From NCBI GenBank assembly GCA_045646145.1, contig JAZRKE010000032.1, forward strand, positions 1-64,000: a DNA stretch of 64,000 nucleotides. The letters are read 5' to 3'. The position numbers and the translations under genes are program-made. Positions 35,754 through 44,083 of the stretch are shown here, piece by piece. How positions within the stretch are numbered: the stretch's first letter is position 1; the number at the start of each line of letters is the position of its first letter. The stretch is from SIG565 sp045646145 (GTDB taxonomy: Bacteria; Bacillota; Clostridia; Oscillospirales; Acutalibacteraceae). The notes beneath the pieces were generated by a model. That model had not been told where the DNA came from. It did not search any database and worked only from the letters and a program-made list of their open reading frames with translations.

Positions 35754-36789
35754 AAAATTAAAGGAAGATAAAAAGGCTACTATAGTTTATCTCGGTGGCT
35801 CGGTAACAAATGGCTTCGGAAGTACCAATGCAAACGAATTTTCCTGGCGTGCGCTCTCGGGCAAGCATTTAAAGAAGAATTTTCCCGATGCCGAAATTAA
35901 TCTTATCAATGCAGGCGTTGGTGGTACTGGCACAGGCTATGGTCGTTTTCGTTTAGTTAACGACGTGCTCTATCATAACCCCGATTTAGTATTCATTGAG
36001 TTTTCTATTAACGACTCTTACGAGGGCTATAATGCCGAAACGTCCTATCTCTATTATGAAAGCCTTTTACATACAATTCATAACTTTAATGATGAGATTG
36101 ATATTATAATGGTTGTTATTACCGATAGAGGTAATATGAGAAACGGACCGACGAGTATCGCAAAGGCTCATTACGAAATTGCCGAGCGTTACGGACTTCC
36201 CGTAATAGACATTTTAAGCGCCGTAGCAGAGGATATGAAGGTTAATAATCGGGAAGAAGACTATTATCTTAAGGACTGGGCGCACCCGAATGATGACGGC
36301 TATGCTTTCTATGCGAGCGTTGTTAATAAGTTTATCGACGAGAATATCGTTAGCGCTTCCTTTGGTGAGATTAAAAAGCATACCGTACCCGCACCTAAAA
36401 TGGATAATCTGCTTTTAGGTGATACCGTAATGGTTGATTACGATAAATTTGAGCCGCTTAAAACCGAAGGCTTTGGGGTTCGTGATATCAGTGAGAATAA
36501 CGTTTGGTTTATGAGTGAGAATGCAGGGGATAGCTTTGAGTTTGAGTTCACAGGCACCCACTTCAGCGCCTGGATGCGCTACGGCGGAGAAAACGGTGCT
36601 GAGGGCGGAGCCGAAGAAATTGAGTGCTATTTAGACGGCGAATATATCAGCACAATTTCTATGAAAAGCTGGTCGAGCGCCACTATCCACCGCACCTTCT
36701 TTAACGGTGTAGAAAATAAAAAGCATCACGTTAAGGTCGTTAATAAAAGCGGCGGACTTTGTTTAATAAAGAAATTCTTTTTCGCTTAA
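35734..36789 (+). CDS. SGNH/GDSL hydrolase
   Basis: A 351-residue esterase-type protein. Block I is VYLGGSVTNGFG with the nucleophilic serine (about 23), block II the glycine in NAGVGGTGTGYG, block III INDS, and the Asp-His pair is in KDWAHPNDDGY (about 184-194). The C-terminal ~130 residues are beta-rich, perhaps carbohydrate-binding. No signal peptide is seen. It is coupled to the FkbM gene. It may deacylate a polysaccharide, but that is inference. Confidence 0.85.
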   Translation: MLNNIIKKLKEDKKATIVYLGGSVTNGFGSTNANEFSWRALSGKHLKKNFPDAEINLINAGVGGTGTGYGRFRLVNDVLYHNPDLVFIEFSINDSYEGYNAETSYLYYESLLHTIHNFNDEIDIIMVVITDRGNMRNGPTSIAKAHYEIAERYGLPVIDILSAVAEDMKVNNREEDYYLKDWAHPNDDGYAFYASVVNKFIDENIVSASFGEIKKHTVPAPKMDNLLLGDTVMVDYDKFEPLKTEGFGVRDISENNVWFMSENAGDSFEFEFTGTHFSAWMRYGGENGAEGGAEEIECYLDGEYISTISMKSWSSATIHRTFFNGVENKKHHVKVVNKSGGLCLIKKFFFA

Positions 36790-36834
36790 GTCGAGCATAT
36801 AATAAATTAATCAATTTATTTAGGGGATATATGT

Positions 36835-37893
36835 ATGAATAAAATCGGCACCTTTCAGTTGGCAGTAATATTTTGCGGCTGTTTTTTGGGTGCCGGTTTT
36901 TTGTCGGGCAATGAGCTGTGGCAGTTTTTTGCGGCATTTGGAATAAAGGGCTTAATCGGTTGCTTTTTATCTGTAATTTTAATAGGAATTTTTTGCGGAT
37001 TTATTCTGAGCATTTCTATCAGCCGTAAAACTGAAAATCCCGAAAGGGTACTGTTGCCCGAACGGTTTCACAAAAGTTCGATGTTATTCGGTGTTTTACA
37101 GGCAGTGCTTGTATTTGCTATAGTAGTAATTATGGTTTCAGGTTCAAGCACACTCGTTCACAGCCTGACAGTTATTAACCGAAATCTAGTAGGCATAGTT
37201 TTCTGTTCTGCCTTGGCGCTCTTTGTGCTTTTAGGTACCGAAAAAATTGTTAATGCCTTTTCAGTGCTTATACCGTTTATTTCGATGGCCTCCGTTATAA
37301 TATGCATAATTGTTATAGTACGCAATGGACTCACTCTTACGCTCCCTGATTTTTCAGGTTCGGGTAATCCACTTCTTAATAATTGGGTGGCCTCAACCAT
37401 ATCCTACCTTTCCTATAGTATTTTTTCATCTGTGGGTGTATTTTCTGCGGTAAGCAGCAAGATTACAAGCAAAAAAACACTTTGGAGTGGTATAGCGTTT
37501 GGAAGTGCTATAATGGGTATTATGGCTACGGTAATTATATTTGTTATTTGGTCGGTGCCAAATGCTATGGAAGCTGAGCTTCCTATGTTAAGTGCTGCAT
37601 TGAGTCTCGGTAAATTGTCGGGTGTAATTTATGCAATGCTCTTATTTTTAGGAATGTTTGGTGCCGCGCTTTCGTGTTATATGGCACTTACAAATTATTT
37701 CAAAATAAAATTTGTGTTGCAAAATAGGGCTTATAAATTTGTTGTAGTGTTAACAGCGTTGTTTGCCTTTTTGGGCAGTATATTCGGTTTTGGTGATCTG
37801 GTTGGTACGGTATATCCTATTTTTGGCTACATCGGAATTATTGTACTTGTTCTCTTAACAGTAAATTTTTTCAAAATTAAAAATAGAAAATAA
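36835..37893 (+). CDS. YkvI-like membrane protein
   Basis: A 352-residue integral membrane protein with about ten segments. It starts with FQLAVIFCGCFLGAGFLSGNELWQFF, typical of the YkvI family, which is related to amino acid-polyamine-cation transporters. The TM1 break GAGFLSG would form the substrate site. The substrate is unknown. SD is weak (TAGGGGA). It converges on the DUF421 gene, with only 3 bases between the stop codons and no strong terminator. Confidence 0.8.
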   Translation: MNKIGTFQLAVIFCGCFLGAGFLSGNELWQFFAAFGIKGLIGCFLSVILIGIFCGFILSISISRKTENPERVLLPERFHKSSMLFGVLQAVLVFAIVVIMVSGSSTLVHSLTVINRNLVGIVFCSALALFVLLGTEKIVNAFSVLIPFISMASVIICIIVIVRNGLTLTLPDFSGSGNPLLNNWVASTISYLSYSIFSSVGVFSAVSSKITSKKTLWSGIAFGSAIMGIMATVIIFVIWSVPNAMEAELPMLSAALSLGKLSGVIYAMLLFLGMFGAALSCYMALTNYFKIKFVLQNRAYKFVVVLTALFAFLGSIFGFGDLVGTVYPIFGYIGIIVLVLLTVNFFKIKNRK

Positions 37894-37896
37894 TTG

Positions 37897-38568
37897 TTAT
37901 TTTTCAAATAATGTTAATTGAAGATTGTCGTCGCAAACGCCAAGGAATATCTCCTTGGCGTTTTTATATCCCTGACATTCTAATTCTCTTTTCAGCCAGG
38001 TTTCATTAAGTCCTAACCGCTTCAAATTTTCTCCTAAAATTCTGCCATCCATAATTACCTCGGTATTAATTGACTCCGGTGGCGGAATCAAATTCATATC
38101 GGTAGGGTTTACCGGGCGTTTTGTAGCCTTAGGCAAAACGGTAAGTCTGCCGTTGTATTCAAAAATAGCGGTCTGAATATCGTTAAGGTTGAAATAACCT
38201 TCTTGCCGACACATTACCATAAATTCACTTAAATCCATTTTAGCTTTTTTCATATTATTACGGTATATTTTGCCACCATTCATAATTATTGTCGGTGTTC
38301 CGTTAATAAATTTTCGCATTCTTGGTAGTTTGCTGGTAATGAAAGTCAGACCTACAGTTATGGCTCCGTAAATTATCATTGCTATAAGCGGCTTTAAGGG
38401 TTGCTCAAGCTCGGTTGCAAGTTCGGCTGCAATAGAGCCAATGGTAATACCTGTAATATAATCGAAAAAATCGAGTTGAGACATCTGCTTGTGTCCTAAT
38501 ATTTTTGCAATCACAAACAATGCCACTGCCGATAAAACTGATGTAAGAATAACCTTTATTAAATCCAT
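37897..38568 (-). CDS. DUF421 family membrane protein (YetF/YcaP-like)
   Basis: A 223-residue protein. Three N-terminal membrane segments include the family motif GHKQMSQLDFFDYITGITIGSIAAELA. A cytoplasmic DUF421 domain follows (about 85-220) with GTPTIIMNGGKIYRNNMKKAK and the conserved REGYFNLNDIQTAIFEYNG. In Bacillus, YetF-type proteins are linked to spores and membranes, but the biochemical role is unknown. Confidence 0.92.
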   Translation of the reverse strand: MDLIKVILTSVLSAVALFVIAKILGHKQMSQLDFFDYITGITIGSIAAELATELEQPLKPLIAMIIYGAITVGLTFITSKLPRMRKFINGTPTIIMNGGKIYRNNMKKAKMDLSEFMVMCRQEGYFNLNDIQTAIFEYNGRLTVLPKATKRPVNPTDMNLIPPPESINTEVIMDGRILGENLKRLGLNETWLKRELECQGYKNAKEIFLGVCDDNLQLTLFEK

Positions 38569-38676
38569 ATTACGCCTCCGTTTTAATTTAGTCTTTCACG
38601 AAGGCATAAAAATAACCGTAAATATGAAAAAGTATAGAATTGTTGCTAACGCTATACAATTGCTTTCGCTAGGGAT

Positions 38677-38720
38677 AAAAAATCCAAGTCCGAAGACTTG
38701 GATTTTTGGTCGGAGTAGCG
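38677..38720 (-). other. Terminator followed by a tRNA-3'-end-like scar
   Basis: A perfect stem (AAATCCAAGTC / GACTTGGATTT, loop CGAA) ends in a T run directly followed by TGGTCGGAGTAGCG (38707-38720). Read on the minus strand this is CGCTACTCCGACCA, the acceptor end of a tRNA with CCA, then a terminator. Upstream sequence does not continue as a tRNA. The layout is the same as at 41,638-41,717, where the tRNA fragment is longer. It lies in the 244-bp gap between DUF421 and the broken gene, which otherwise holds small inverted repeats (TAGTAATCAAG near 38725 with its complement near 38790). Confidence 0.45.
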
Positions 38721-38812
38721 TTATAGTAATCAAGCGTAAACCCGCATAAATACTAGGTTTTTCGCAGTCAAAAACAGTACATATCTCCTTGATTACTATG
38801 AAAATTCATTAG

Positions 38813-39538
38813 TTATGCTTCATGTTGTCCTTCTAATGAGTAGTATTCAGTTTCGTCAAAATGCTTTAATTTAAAGGTTTGATACATTGCATTCCCGTCA
38901 ATATCGTCATAATTAATGTTGAACCATTTTGGCAATCCGCGAACATCTTTTTCATAGTCAATTTCATCAATAACGGCAACCGAACTGTAAAATGTGTAAG
39001 TGTTTGTTGGATCGGAATATGTGCAGCATACAGATTTTTCTTCGCCGGGTTCAAGGAGTGGGATGATATATTTATCAAAAATAATAACGTTTGTAATGGG
39101 ATATTCATTAGCATTTTTAACTTTGATTATAACATTTGAAGGTCGCTCAGGTTTGTTTCCCATATTAACAAATGAAGAATGTTTTTCCATTCTCGTATTT
39201 TGTGAACCAATTTCAATTGAAAACACTGGTTGAATACGCTTTTTTCTTTCGAGTGCTATTTTTTCTTCAGATTGCTTTGCAACATAGTTTGTGTGCCAAA
39301 AAATAGTTAAACTTACAACAACTGTTCCATAGAAAGAAAGGTATGCACCTAAGAATGAAAGTCAATCCGTTTTCGCTAATCCAACACCGGGGGGAATTAT
39401 CCCTTTTGTAAAAAAGAGAAAATAAATTCCCACATAAAGTATTATGGAAATAATAGTTACAATTGAAATCCTAAATAATAAATACTTTCCTATGGATGTA
39501 TTATTTTTCTGTTTATTGTTCTTGCTATATTTCTTCAT
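38813..39538 (-). pseudogene. Membrane-anchored protein interrupted by an in-frame TGA
   Basis: From ATG 39538 the minus-strand frame encodes a basic N-terminus, a membrane segment (about 21-43), then hits TGA at 39364-39362 (codon 59). It continues in the same frame with a second membrane segment (LSFLGAYLSFYGTVVVSLTI), a charged helix and a beta-rich C-terminal domain to 38813, 241 codons in all. The stop stands where related two-TM proteins have a tryptophan (KTDWLSFLG), so one TGG to TGA change explains it. The intact family is of unknown function, with two N-terminal membrane segments and a cytoplasmic sandwich-like domain. Confidence 0.8.
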
Positions 39539-39555
39539 ATGAATGCGTATCTCTC

Positions 39556-41265
39556 CTACTTTCGCTTTTTATTTTTTCCACAAATAGGGCATCCAACGCC
39601 TTTATTTCTATGATAAACGATCGACTGCCATTCGTGACCACAATCGCCATACCACCACACTTTTTTCTCGCTTCCTGCAGTAATATCTGTTGGCTTTAAA
39701 GCTCCGTTCAATGTAGGATGCCATTCAGATGCCCAATCTGGGTTGGTGGTTGCCAAATCGTTATATCCAACTAGGATTTTATGGTTTGAGCAATATGGAC
39801 AATTCGATCCTTTTGCTCTGCTACTAACAGCAGCATTCCATTTATGACCGCATTCACCTACCCACCACACTTTTTTGTTCGAACCGAGGCCTACTTCCGT
39901 TGGTTTAAGCTTATTTCTCTCAAAGTCCCATTCCTCGAGAAGTTTCGGATTAAGTGTTGCTAAATCGTTGTAGCCGGGCAGTATCCTCTTTCCGCTACAT
40001 ACGGCGCAGCCTGCTCCAATTTTTGTCCTAGACGCAATTGTGGCTTGCCACTCGTGCCCGTTTTTACATTTCCACCAAACTTTTTGATTTGAGCCGGAAA
40101 GAATATCTTGCGGTGTTAATTCGCCGTTCTTTGCATAATTCCATTCGGTAACGAGCTCGGGGTGATGGTCTGCCAATGAGCCGTTCTTATTAATATAGTT
40201 ACTATTTCTTCTTCTCATCGCCTCATCCGTCGAACATATCGGGCATCCGGCACCGGCACACCTATGGTCAATTCTTGTTTTCCACTCATTACCACAGACA
40301 GAGCATTTCCACCACACTTTATCGGTTGAGCCAGGAGAAAACATTTCGGGTGTTAGTTCACCATTTTTTGAAGTGTTCCACGTAGCAGCAATTTCGGGGT
40401 GTAAGTGAAGAATTGATTGTGCTTTTTTGTTCGTTAAGAACTGCAATTGAATGGTTCTTTTATCTCTTTCTGTATCAATTTTAGAAGATATTTTAATATA
40501 TCTTGATAATTCTGAAACAACCCGGTCTAATTCTCTGAAGTTCAAATTATCATAATCAGTAGCAATTAAAGCGTCGCAGTTATCATCAACCTTAATTTGT
40601 TCCTTTACCCTAATCAGAAAAATTCCTCTGCTTTTACAAATGGAATATTTTCGCTTTTCTCTCTCTTGGGAACTAACAGATGTGTGCCAAGCAACACCAT
40701 CATATTCAATAGCTACTTTTTTAGAGGGTATATAAATATCCAATTCCATTCCTTTCAGAAACTCGGCTTTGTATCTATTGATTGCATCTGGATATTCCGT
40801 GACGATATAATAAAAAATCGCCTGCTCGGGAAATGAGGTTTGCTTTCGCGAATTACACTTAGGGCATCCACGACCATTGGTGCGATTAACTATTTTAGCT
40901 TGCCATTTATGCGCACAGGTCGGGCATTGCCACCAAACTTTCTGGTTACTTTTCCACGAAACAGTTTTGGCCGTCAAAGGAAGGTTCTCCTCAACTAACC
41001 ACTCTCGAGCAAGCACGGGATCATTAGTTTCTAAATCCGTTTCACCTGGTATAACCCATTGCCCGGCACAATAAGGGCATCCATTTCCGTTGGAGCGATT
41101 GGCAATTTGTGCTTGCCAAACATGACCGTTTTTACATTTCCACCAGGCTTTTTTGTGACTGCCACATGTTAGTTCTTTCGGGTCAAAACCTATTTTGGAA
41201 TTATTTTCCCAATCCCACTCTGCCATCAGTTCGGCATTATCAATTACGTATTTCTTTTCTGCCAT
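39556..41265 (-). CDS. Multi-zinc-ribbon protein with embedded Vsr/DUF559-like nuclease
   Basis: A 569-residue protein with six copies of a ~65-residue treble-clef/zinc-ribbon unit (DUF4379-like), each with a 'W..NG.L.P......S..KVWWKC..GH.W.A.I..R..G.GCP.C' pattern. Two lie before and four after a nuclease-like domain (about 143-250). That domain has Glu147, Asp176 in ELDIYIP, and Glu187-x-Asp189 in VAIEYDG, matching the PD-(D/E)xK pattern of Vsr/DUF559 endonucleases. Repeated ribbons probably bind nucleic acid. An extended -10 (TGGTATAAT, 41311-41303 on the minus strand) is upstream. Homologues are scattered on accessory islands; a defence or DNA-repair role is plausible but unproven. Confidence 0.82.
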   Translation of the reverse strand: MAEKKYVIDNAELMAEWDWENNSKIGFDPKELTCGSHKKAWWKCKNGHVWQAQIANRSNGNGCPYCAGQWVIPGETDLETNDPVLAREWLVEENLPLTAKTVSWKSNQKVWWQCPTCAHKWQAKIVNRTNGRGCPKCNSRKQTSFPEQAIFYYIVTEYPDAINRYKAEFLKGMELDIYIPSKKVAIEYDGVAWHTSVSSQEREKRKYSICKSRGIFLIRVKEQIKVDDNCDALIATDYDNLNFRELDRVVSELSRYIKISSKIDTERDKRTIQLQFLTNKKAQSILHLHPEIAATWNTSKNGELTPEMFSPGSTDKVWWKCSVCGNEWKTRIDHRCAGAGCPICSTDEAMRRRNSNYINKNGSLADHHPELVTEWNYAKNGELTPQDILSGSNQKVWWKCKNGHEWQATIASRTKIGAGCAVCSGKRILPGYNDLATLNPKLLEEWDFERNKLKPTEVGLGSNKKVWWVGECGHKWNAAVSSRAKGSNCPYCSNHKILVGYNDLATTNPDWASEWHPTLNGALKPTDITAGSEKKVWWYGDCGHEWQSIVYHRNKGVGCPICGKNKKRK

Positions 41266-41455
41266 AACCTTGGCACTTCGCTTTTAAAATTTTTACTTAT
41301 AAATTATACCATAAAATTTTTCAATAGTAAATATGCACTGCTTTATGATTAAAACAAACAAGAAAGGAGTGATGTTATTTGTTTGTTTAATACTTTTGAA
41401 TCAGTAAAAATTCGACTGGATAATGTGAAAACGCTTAAATACCAGGTTTTAAAAT

Positions 41456-41668
41456 CAAGGCGAAGCCTTGTATATCATCAAAACGCAAGTTTTGCACATC
41501 ATCAGTGGCAAAGCCGCTGTATCTCATCAAGCCGATAGAATTATGCACACCTACGGTGTGATGATATACGCCGCACTTATGCGGCAATGATATACACGCT
41601 AAAGCGTGATGATATACCAAGCCTATCGGCTTGAATAAAAAATCCGCCGACAAAGTCGACGGATTTTT
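41456..41668. repeat. Array of nine small hairpins joined by TATATCAT/ATGATATA linkers
   Basis: Successive stems: 41456-41470 (CAAGGC/GCCTTG), 41479-41494 (CAAAAC/GTTTTG), 41503-41519 (CAGTGGC/GCCGCTG), 41546-41560 (CACACC/GGTGTG), 41570-41585 (GCCGCA/TGCGGC), 41595-41608 (CACGC/GCGTG), 41618-41633 (CAAGCC/GGCTTG), and the terminator stem 41638-41668. In addition 41528-41538 pairs perfectly with 41623-41633. Linkers in the left half read TATATCAT or variants and in the right half ATGATATA, its complement. It lies just downstream of the tRNA fragment. Part of the 939-bp gene-free stretch 41,266-42,204. Confidence 0.75.
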
Positions 41669-41717
41669 GGTCGAGGTGACGGGATTCGAACACGCGACCT
41701 CTGCGTCCCGAACGCAT
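41668..41717 (-). other. attL candidate: 3' fragment of tRNA-Pro(CGG)
   Basis: On the minus strand this reads ATGCGTTCGGGACGCAG (anticodon arm with loop TTCGGGA, anticodon CGG), a variable loop, a T-arm with GTTCGAATC, and an acceptor strand ending in CCA. The 5' half (acceptor 5' strand and D-arm) is missing; the sequence beyond 41717 is unrelated. A terminator follows the CCA. This is the picture left when a tyrosine integrase inserts an element at the anticodon loop of a tRNA gene. Confidence 0.8.
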
Positions 41718-41839
41718 CTGAAAGCCTCTTGTTTAGCCGTCTTTGGCGGTTTATAAGGCTTTCCGTTCGGTCAAAATATCGTCTCCTGGCATCTTTTCTC
41801 CACTGTTTCCGCTTACTCCATTTCGGTCTGTGGGATGAA

Positions 41840-41919
41840 ATGTGGTCGTTAAATAAAGATAAACTCCCTCCGTTTTTGATACCGTCCCACAGTTAAAACA
41901 ACCGTTTTATGTGGTCGTT
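41840..41919. repeat. Short direct repeats at the element end, possible integrase arm sites
   Basis: ATGTGGTCGTT occurs at 41840-41850 and again at 41909-41919, each followed by a few bases and AAA. An inverted pair CTGTGGGA / TCCCACAG lies at about 41828 and 41885. Spaced direct repeats about 120-200 bases inside an att site are typical for arm-binding by tyrosine integrases. Confidence 0.5.
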
Positions 41920-41993
41920 CAAAACGCGTAGATTTTTTATTTCTGTCGTAGGTAGTTTACCGTATACTCTTAGATAAATCAAGTAGGAAAAAT

Positions 41994-42019
41994 TTACTAC
42001 GCATTAACCAAAGAAAAGC
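41994..42019 (+). repeat. Left copy of 26-bp direct repeat flanking the ion-transport cargo
   Basis: Identical to 55716-55741 except for one base (T or G at position 12). The core is ACGCATxAACCAAAGAAAAGC. The two copies enclose 13.7 kb with the AGCS, V-ATPase, Ktr and lipoprotein genes. Confidence 0.85.
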
Positions 42020-42136
42020 GAAAATTAATTTTATGACAATTGTTACTCACAGTTATGGCCTCTTCTTATTCAACGCAATTTAGTTTGCGCGATAATTATT
42101 TTCAAGTGGAAAAGGATGAAAACAGTGTAAAATTAT

Positions 42137-42164
42137 GACGGCAGAGATGAACTTCTCTGCCGTC
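42137..42164 (-). terminator. Terminator of the AGCS gene
   Basis: Perfect stem GACGGCAGAGA / TCTCTGCCGTC with 6-base loop, followed on the minus strand by ATAATTTTA. The remaining bases 42020-42136 and 42165-42204 hold nothing I recognise. Confidence 0.8.
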
Positions 42165-42204
42165 GTTAAGTTTACGAGATATATTTATCAAATACAGACT
42201 GTAA

Positions 42205-43761
42205 TTAGTCCACGGATATTTCACGTTCGATTTCTTGGGCTTGGGTTTCGGGATCAAAATTGTACATCGGTTCGATATCCTCGCCCTTCTTGACTCTTCT
42301 CAAGTAATTATTAGTTATCTTCATAACAAGAGGAGATAGAGCAAGAACACCTATAAGGTTGGGAATCATCATAAGTCCATTGAAGGTATCTGAAATATCC
42401 CATGCAAGAGAAGATGTAAGAACAGCGCCGAAGATAACGGTGCATACGTGAATAATACGGAAGATAAAGGTGGTTTTAGCACCGAAAAGGTACTCCCATG
42501 CTTTTGACCCATAGTGAGACCATCCGAGGACGGTGGTAAAAGCGAAAAGGAACATAGCAATAGCGATGAACTTTTCGCCGATATCTCCCCAAGAGAATAC
42601 CGAGTTGAATGCGCCACCAACGAGAGTGGCATCGGTATAACCTTCTGCAATTTTGCCTGTCAAAGCGTTAAATACGCCACCGTTAAGACCGCCGGCTGTA
42701 AGAATAACGAGAGCAGTCATAGTGCAGACGATCATAGTATCGGCAAACACCTCAAAGATACCCCACATACCTTGTTTCACAGGTTCTTTGATATTGGAGT
42801 TGGAGTGAACCATAACGGAAGAACCGAGGCCAGCTTCATTTGAGAATACGCCTCGCTTGAAGCCTTGGGTAACTACCTTGCCTATGATGGCACCGATACC
42901 TCCGCCGACAAACGCTTCCGGTTTGAAGGCATTGACGAATATAGCCTTGAATGCAGGTATGATATTTGCGTAGTTCACACCTATGATAGCGAGACTTCCG
43001 AGGACGAAAAGTACCACCATAAAGGGAACGATTTTTTCAGCTACATTAGCAATTCTCTTAAGACCGCCAAGAGTGATAAGAGCAGTAAGTAACATAATAA
43101 TTGCACCGAGTACGATGTTGTAGAGAGAAACACCTGTAAATACTTCAACAGAAGAAAGAGCCGTTACGTCGAATGCTTGAGCTATGTTAGTAACGATCTT
43201 GTTAACTTGTCCCATACTGCCGATTCCAAAGGAAGCCAGCATTGTAAAGATACAGAAAAGAACCGCAAGAATTTTTCCGACATACTTCATTCCTTTTTTC
43301 TTGCCAAGACCATCGGCAAGATAGTACATAGCACCACCGGACCATTCGCCGTTTGCATTTTTGCGTCTGTAATAAATACCGAGAACGTTTTCGGCATAGT
43401 TGGTCATCATGCCAAAGAATGCTGCCAGCCACATCCAGAACACCGCGCCTGCGCCACCGATGCATATTGCTGCGGCAACACCTGCAATATTACCTGTTCC
43501 TACAGTTGCGGCAAGTGCGGTACAAAGTGCTTGGAACGGCGAAATAGAACCTTTTTCCTTGCTGTGCTTGATAACATCCTTGTTAAAAAGGCTACCAAGC
43601 GTATGCTTGAACCATAAACCGATGTGAGAAACCTGAAAAAACTTTGTAAGTACGGTAATGATGATACCTGTACCAACGAGAAGAAGTAGACCGAATGCAC
43701 CCCAAACAACGCCGTTGATCTCGCTGTTTATGCTTTCGATCGCTTGTAAGATTTTGTCCAT
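42205..43761 (-). CDS. Alanine/glycine:cation symporter (AGCS family)
   Basis: A 518-residue integral membrane protein with about eleven segments. Family motifs are ALCTALAATVGTGNIAGVAAA (TM2, substrate and Na+ site), GGAGAVFWMWLAAFFGMMT, GGAMYYLADGLG and FSNEAGLGSSVMVHS. It imports glycine or alanine together with Na+ (or H+). A glycine riboswitch is in its leader, which supports glycine as substrate or signal. It is transcribed divergently from the V-ATPase operon, inside the cargo block. Confidence 0.95.
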   Translation of the reverse strand: MDKILQAIESINSEINGVVWGAFGLLLLVGTGIIITVLTKFFQVSHIGLWFKHTLGSLFNKDVIKHSKEKGSISPFQALCTALAATVGTGNIAGVAAAICIGGAGAVFWMWLAAFFGMMTNYAENVLGIYYRRKNANGEWSGGAMYYLADGLGKKKGMKYVGKILAVLFCIFTMLASFGIGSMGQVNKIVTNIAQAFDVTALSSVEVFTGVSLYNIVLGAIIMLLTALITLGGLKRIANVAEKIVPFMVVLFVLGSLAIIGVNYANIIPAFKAIFVNAFKPEAFVGGGIGAIIGKVVTQGFKRGVFSNEAGLGSSVMVHSNSNIKEPVKQGMWGIFEVFADTMIVCTMTALVILTAGGLNGGVFNALTGKIAEGYTDATLVGGAFNSVFSWGDIGEKFIAIAMFLFAFTTVLGWSHYGSKAWEYLFGAKTTFIFRIIHVCTVIFGAVLTSSLAWDISDTFNGLMMIPNLIGVLALSPLVMKITNNYLRRVKKGEDIEPMYNFDPETQAQEIEREISVD

Positions 43762-43894
43762 TGCAAATGAACCCCCTATAAATATTAGTTAAACCAACAT
43801 AATAAAAATCACCGCTAACCAATCGGATAGCGGTGAAATAGAGAAGGCAGTATAACAAAGATATTCTACGTAAATGTCTTTATAAATAATAAAT

Positions 43895-44055
43895 CTGTCC
43901 TTTTGCCTGAGAGATTGTGGTTTGACCCTTGCCCCTTCGGCATCCGCGCAAAGCGAACTTCTCCAGATTGCTATCCGTCAGCAGTCCTCGTCAAATCGAC
44001 ACCCGAGAGTATTACCCCTTTGGAAAGGCGTGAGCCGTATCTCCTGCTGATTTCT
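43895..44055 (-). ncRNA. Tandem glycine riboswitch
   Basis: On the minus strand the second aptamer has CTGGAGAAGTTCG, GCCGAAGGGGCAAG and the signature ATCTCTCAGGCAAAAGGACA. An upstream copy has GCAGGAGATACGG, a CCTTTCCAAAGGGG segment and ACTCTCGGGTG. Two adjacent aptamers of this form are the classic glycine riboswitch. It lies between a TTGACA promoter and the AGCS start, where it can control a glycine transporter. The first aptamer deviates from the usual GCCGAAGG core. It accounts for most of the 578-bp gap 43,762-44,339. Confidence 0.9.
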
Positions 44056-44083
44056 TTTAGCCAATATTCAGTTTAACTCAAGT

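Noticed and set aside
41456..41668. CRISPR array
   Set aside because: Units are palindromes of different sequence with 8-9 base linkers; there are no constant repeats with 30-40 base spacers and no cas genes.
41701..41780. Complete tRNA-Pro gene
   Set aside because: Beyond the anticodon arm no D-arm or 5' acceptor strand can be found; only the 3' part is present.
42205..43761. Several open frames antisense to the AGCS gene
   Set aside because: They are shadows of a long, clearly recognised transporter and lack ribosome sites.
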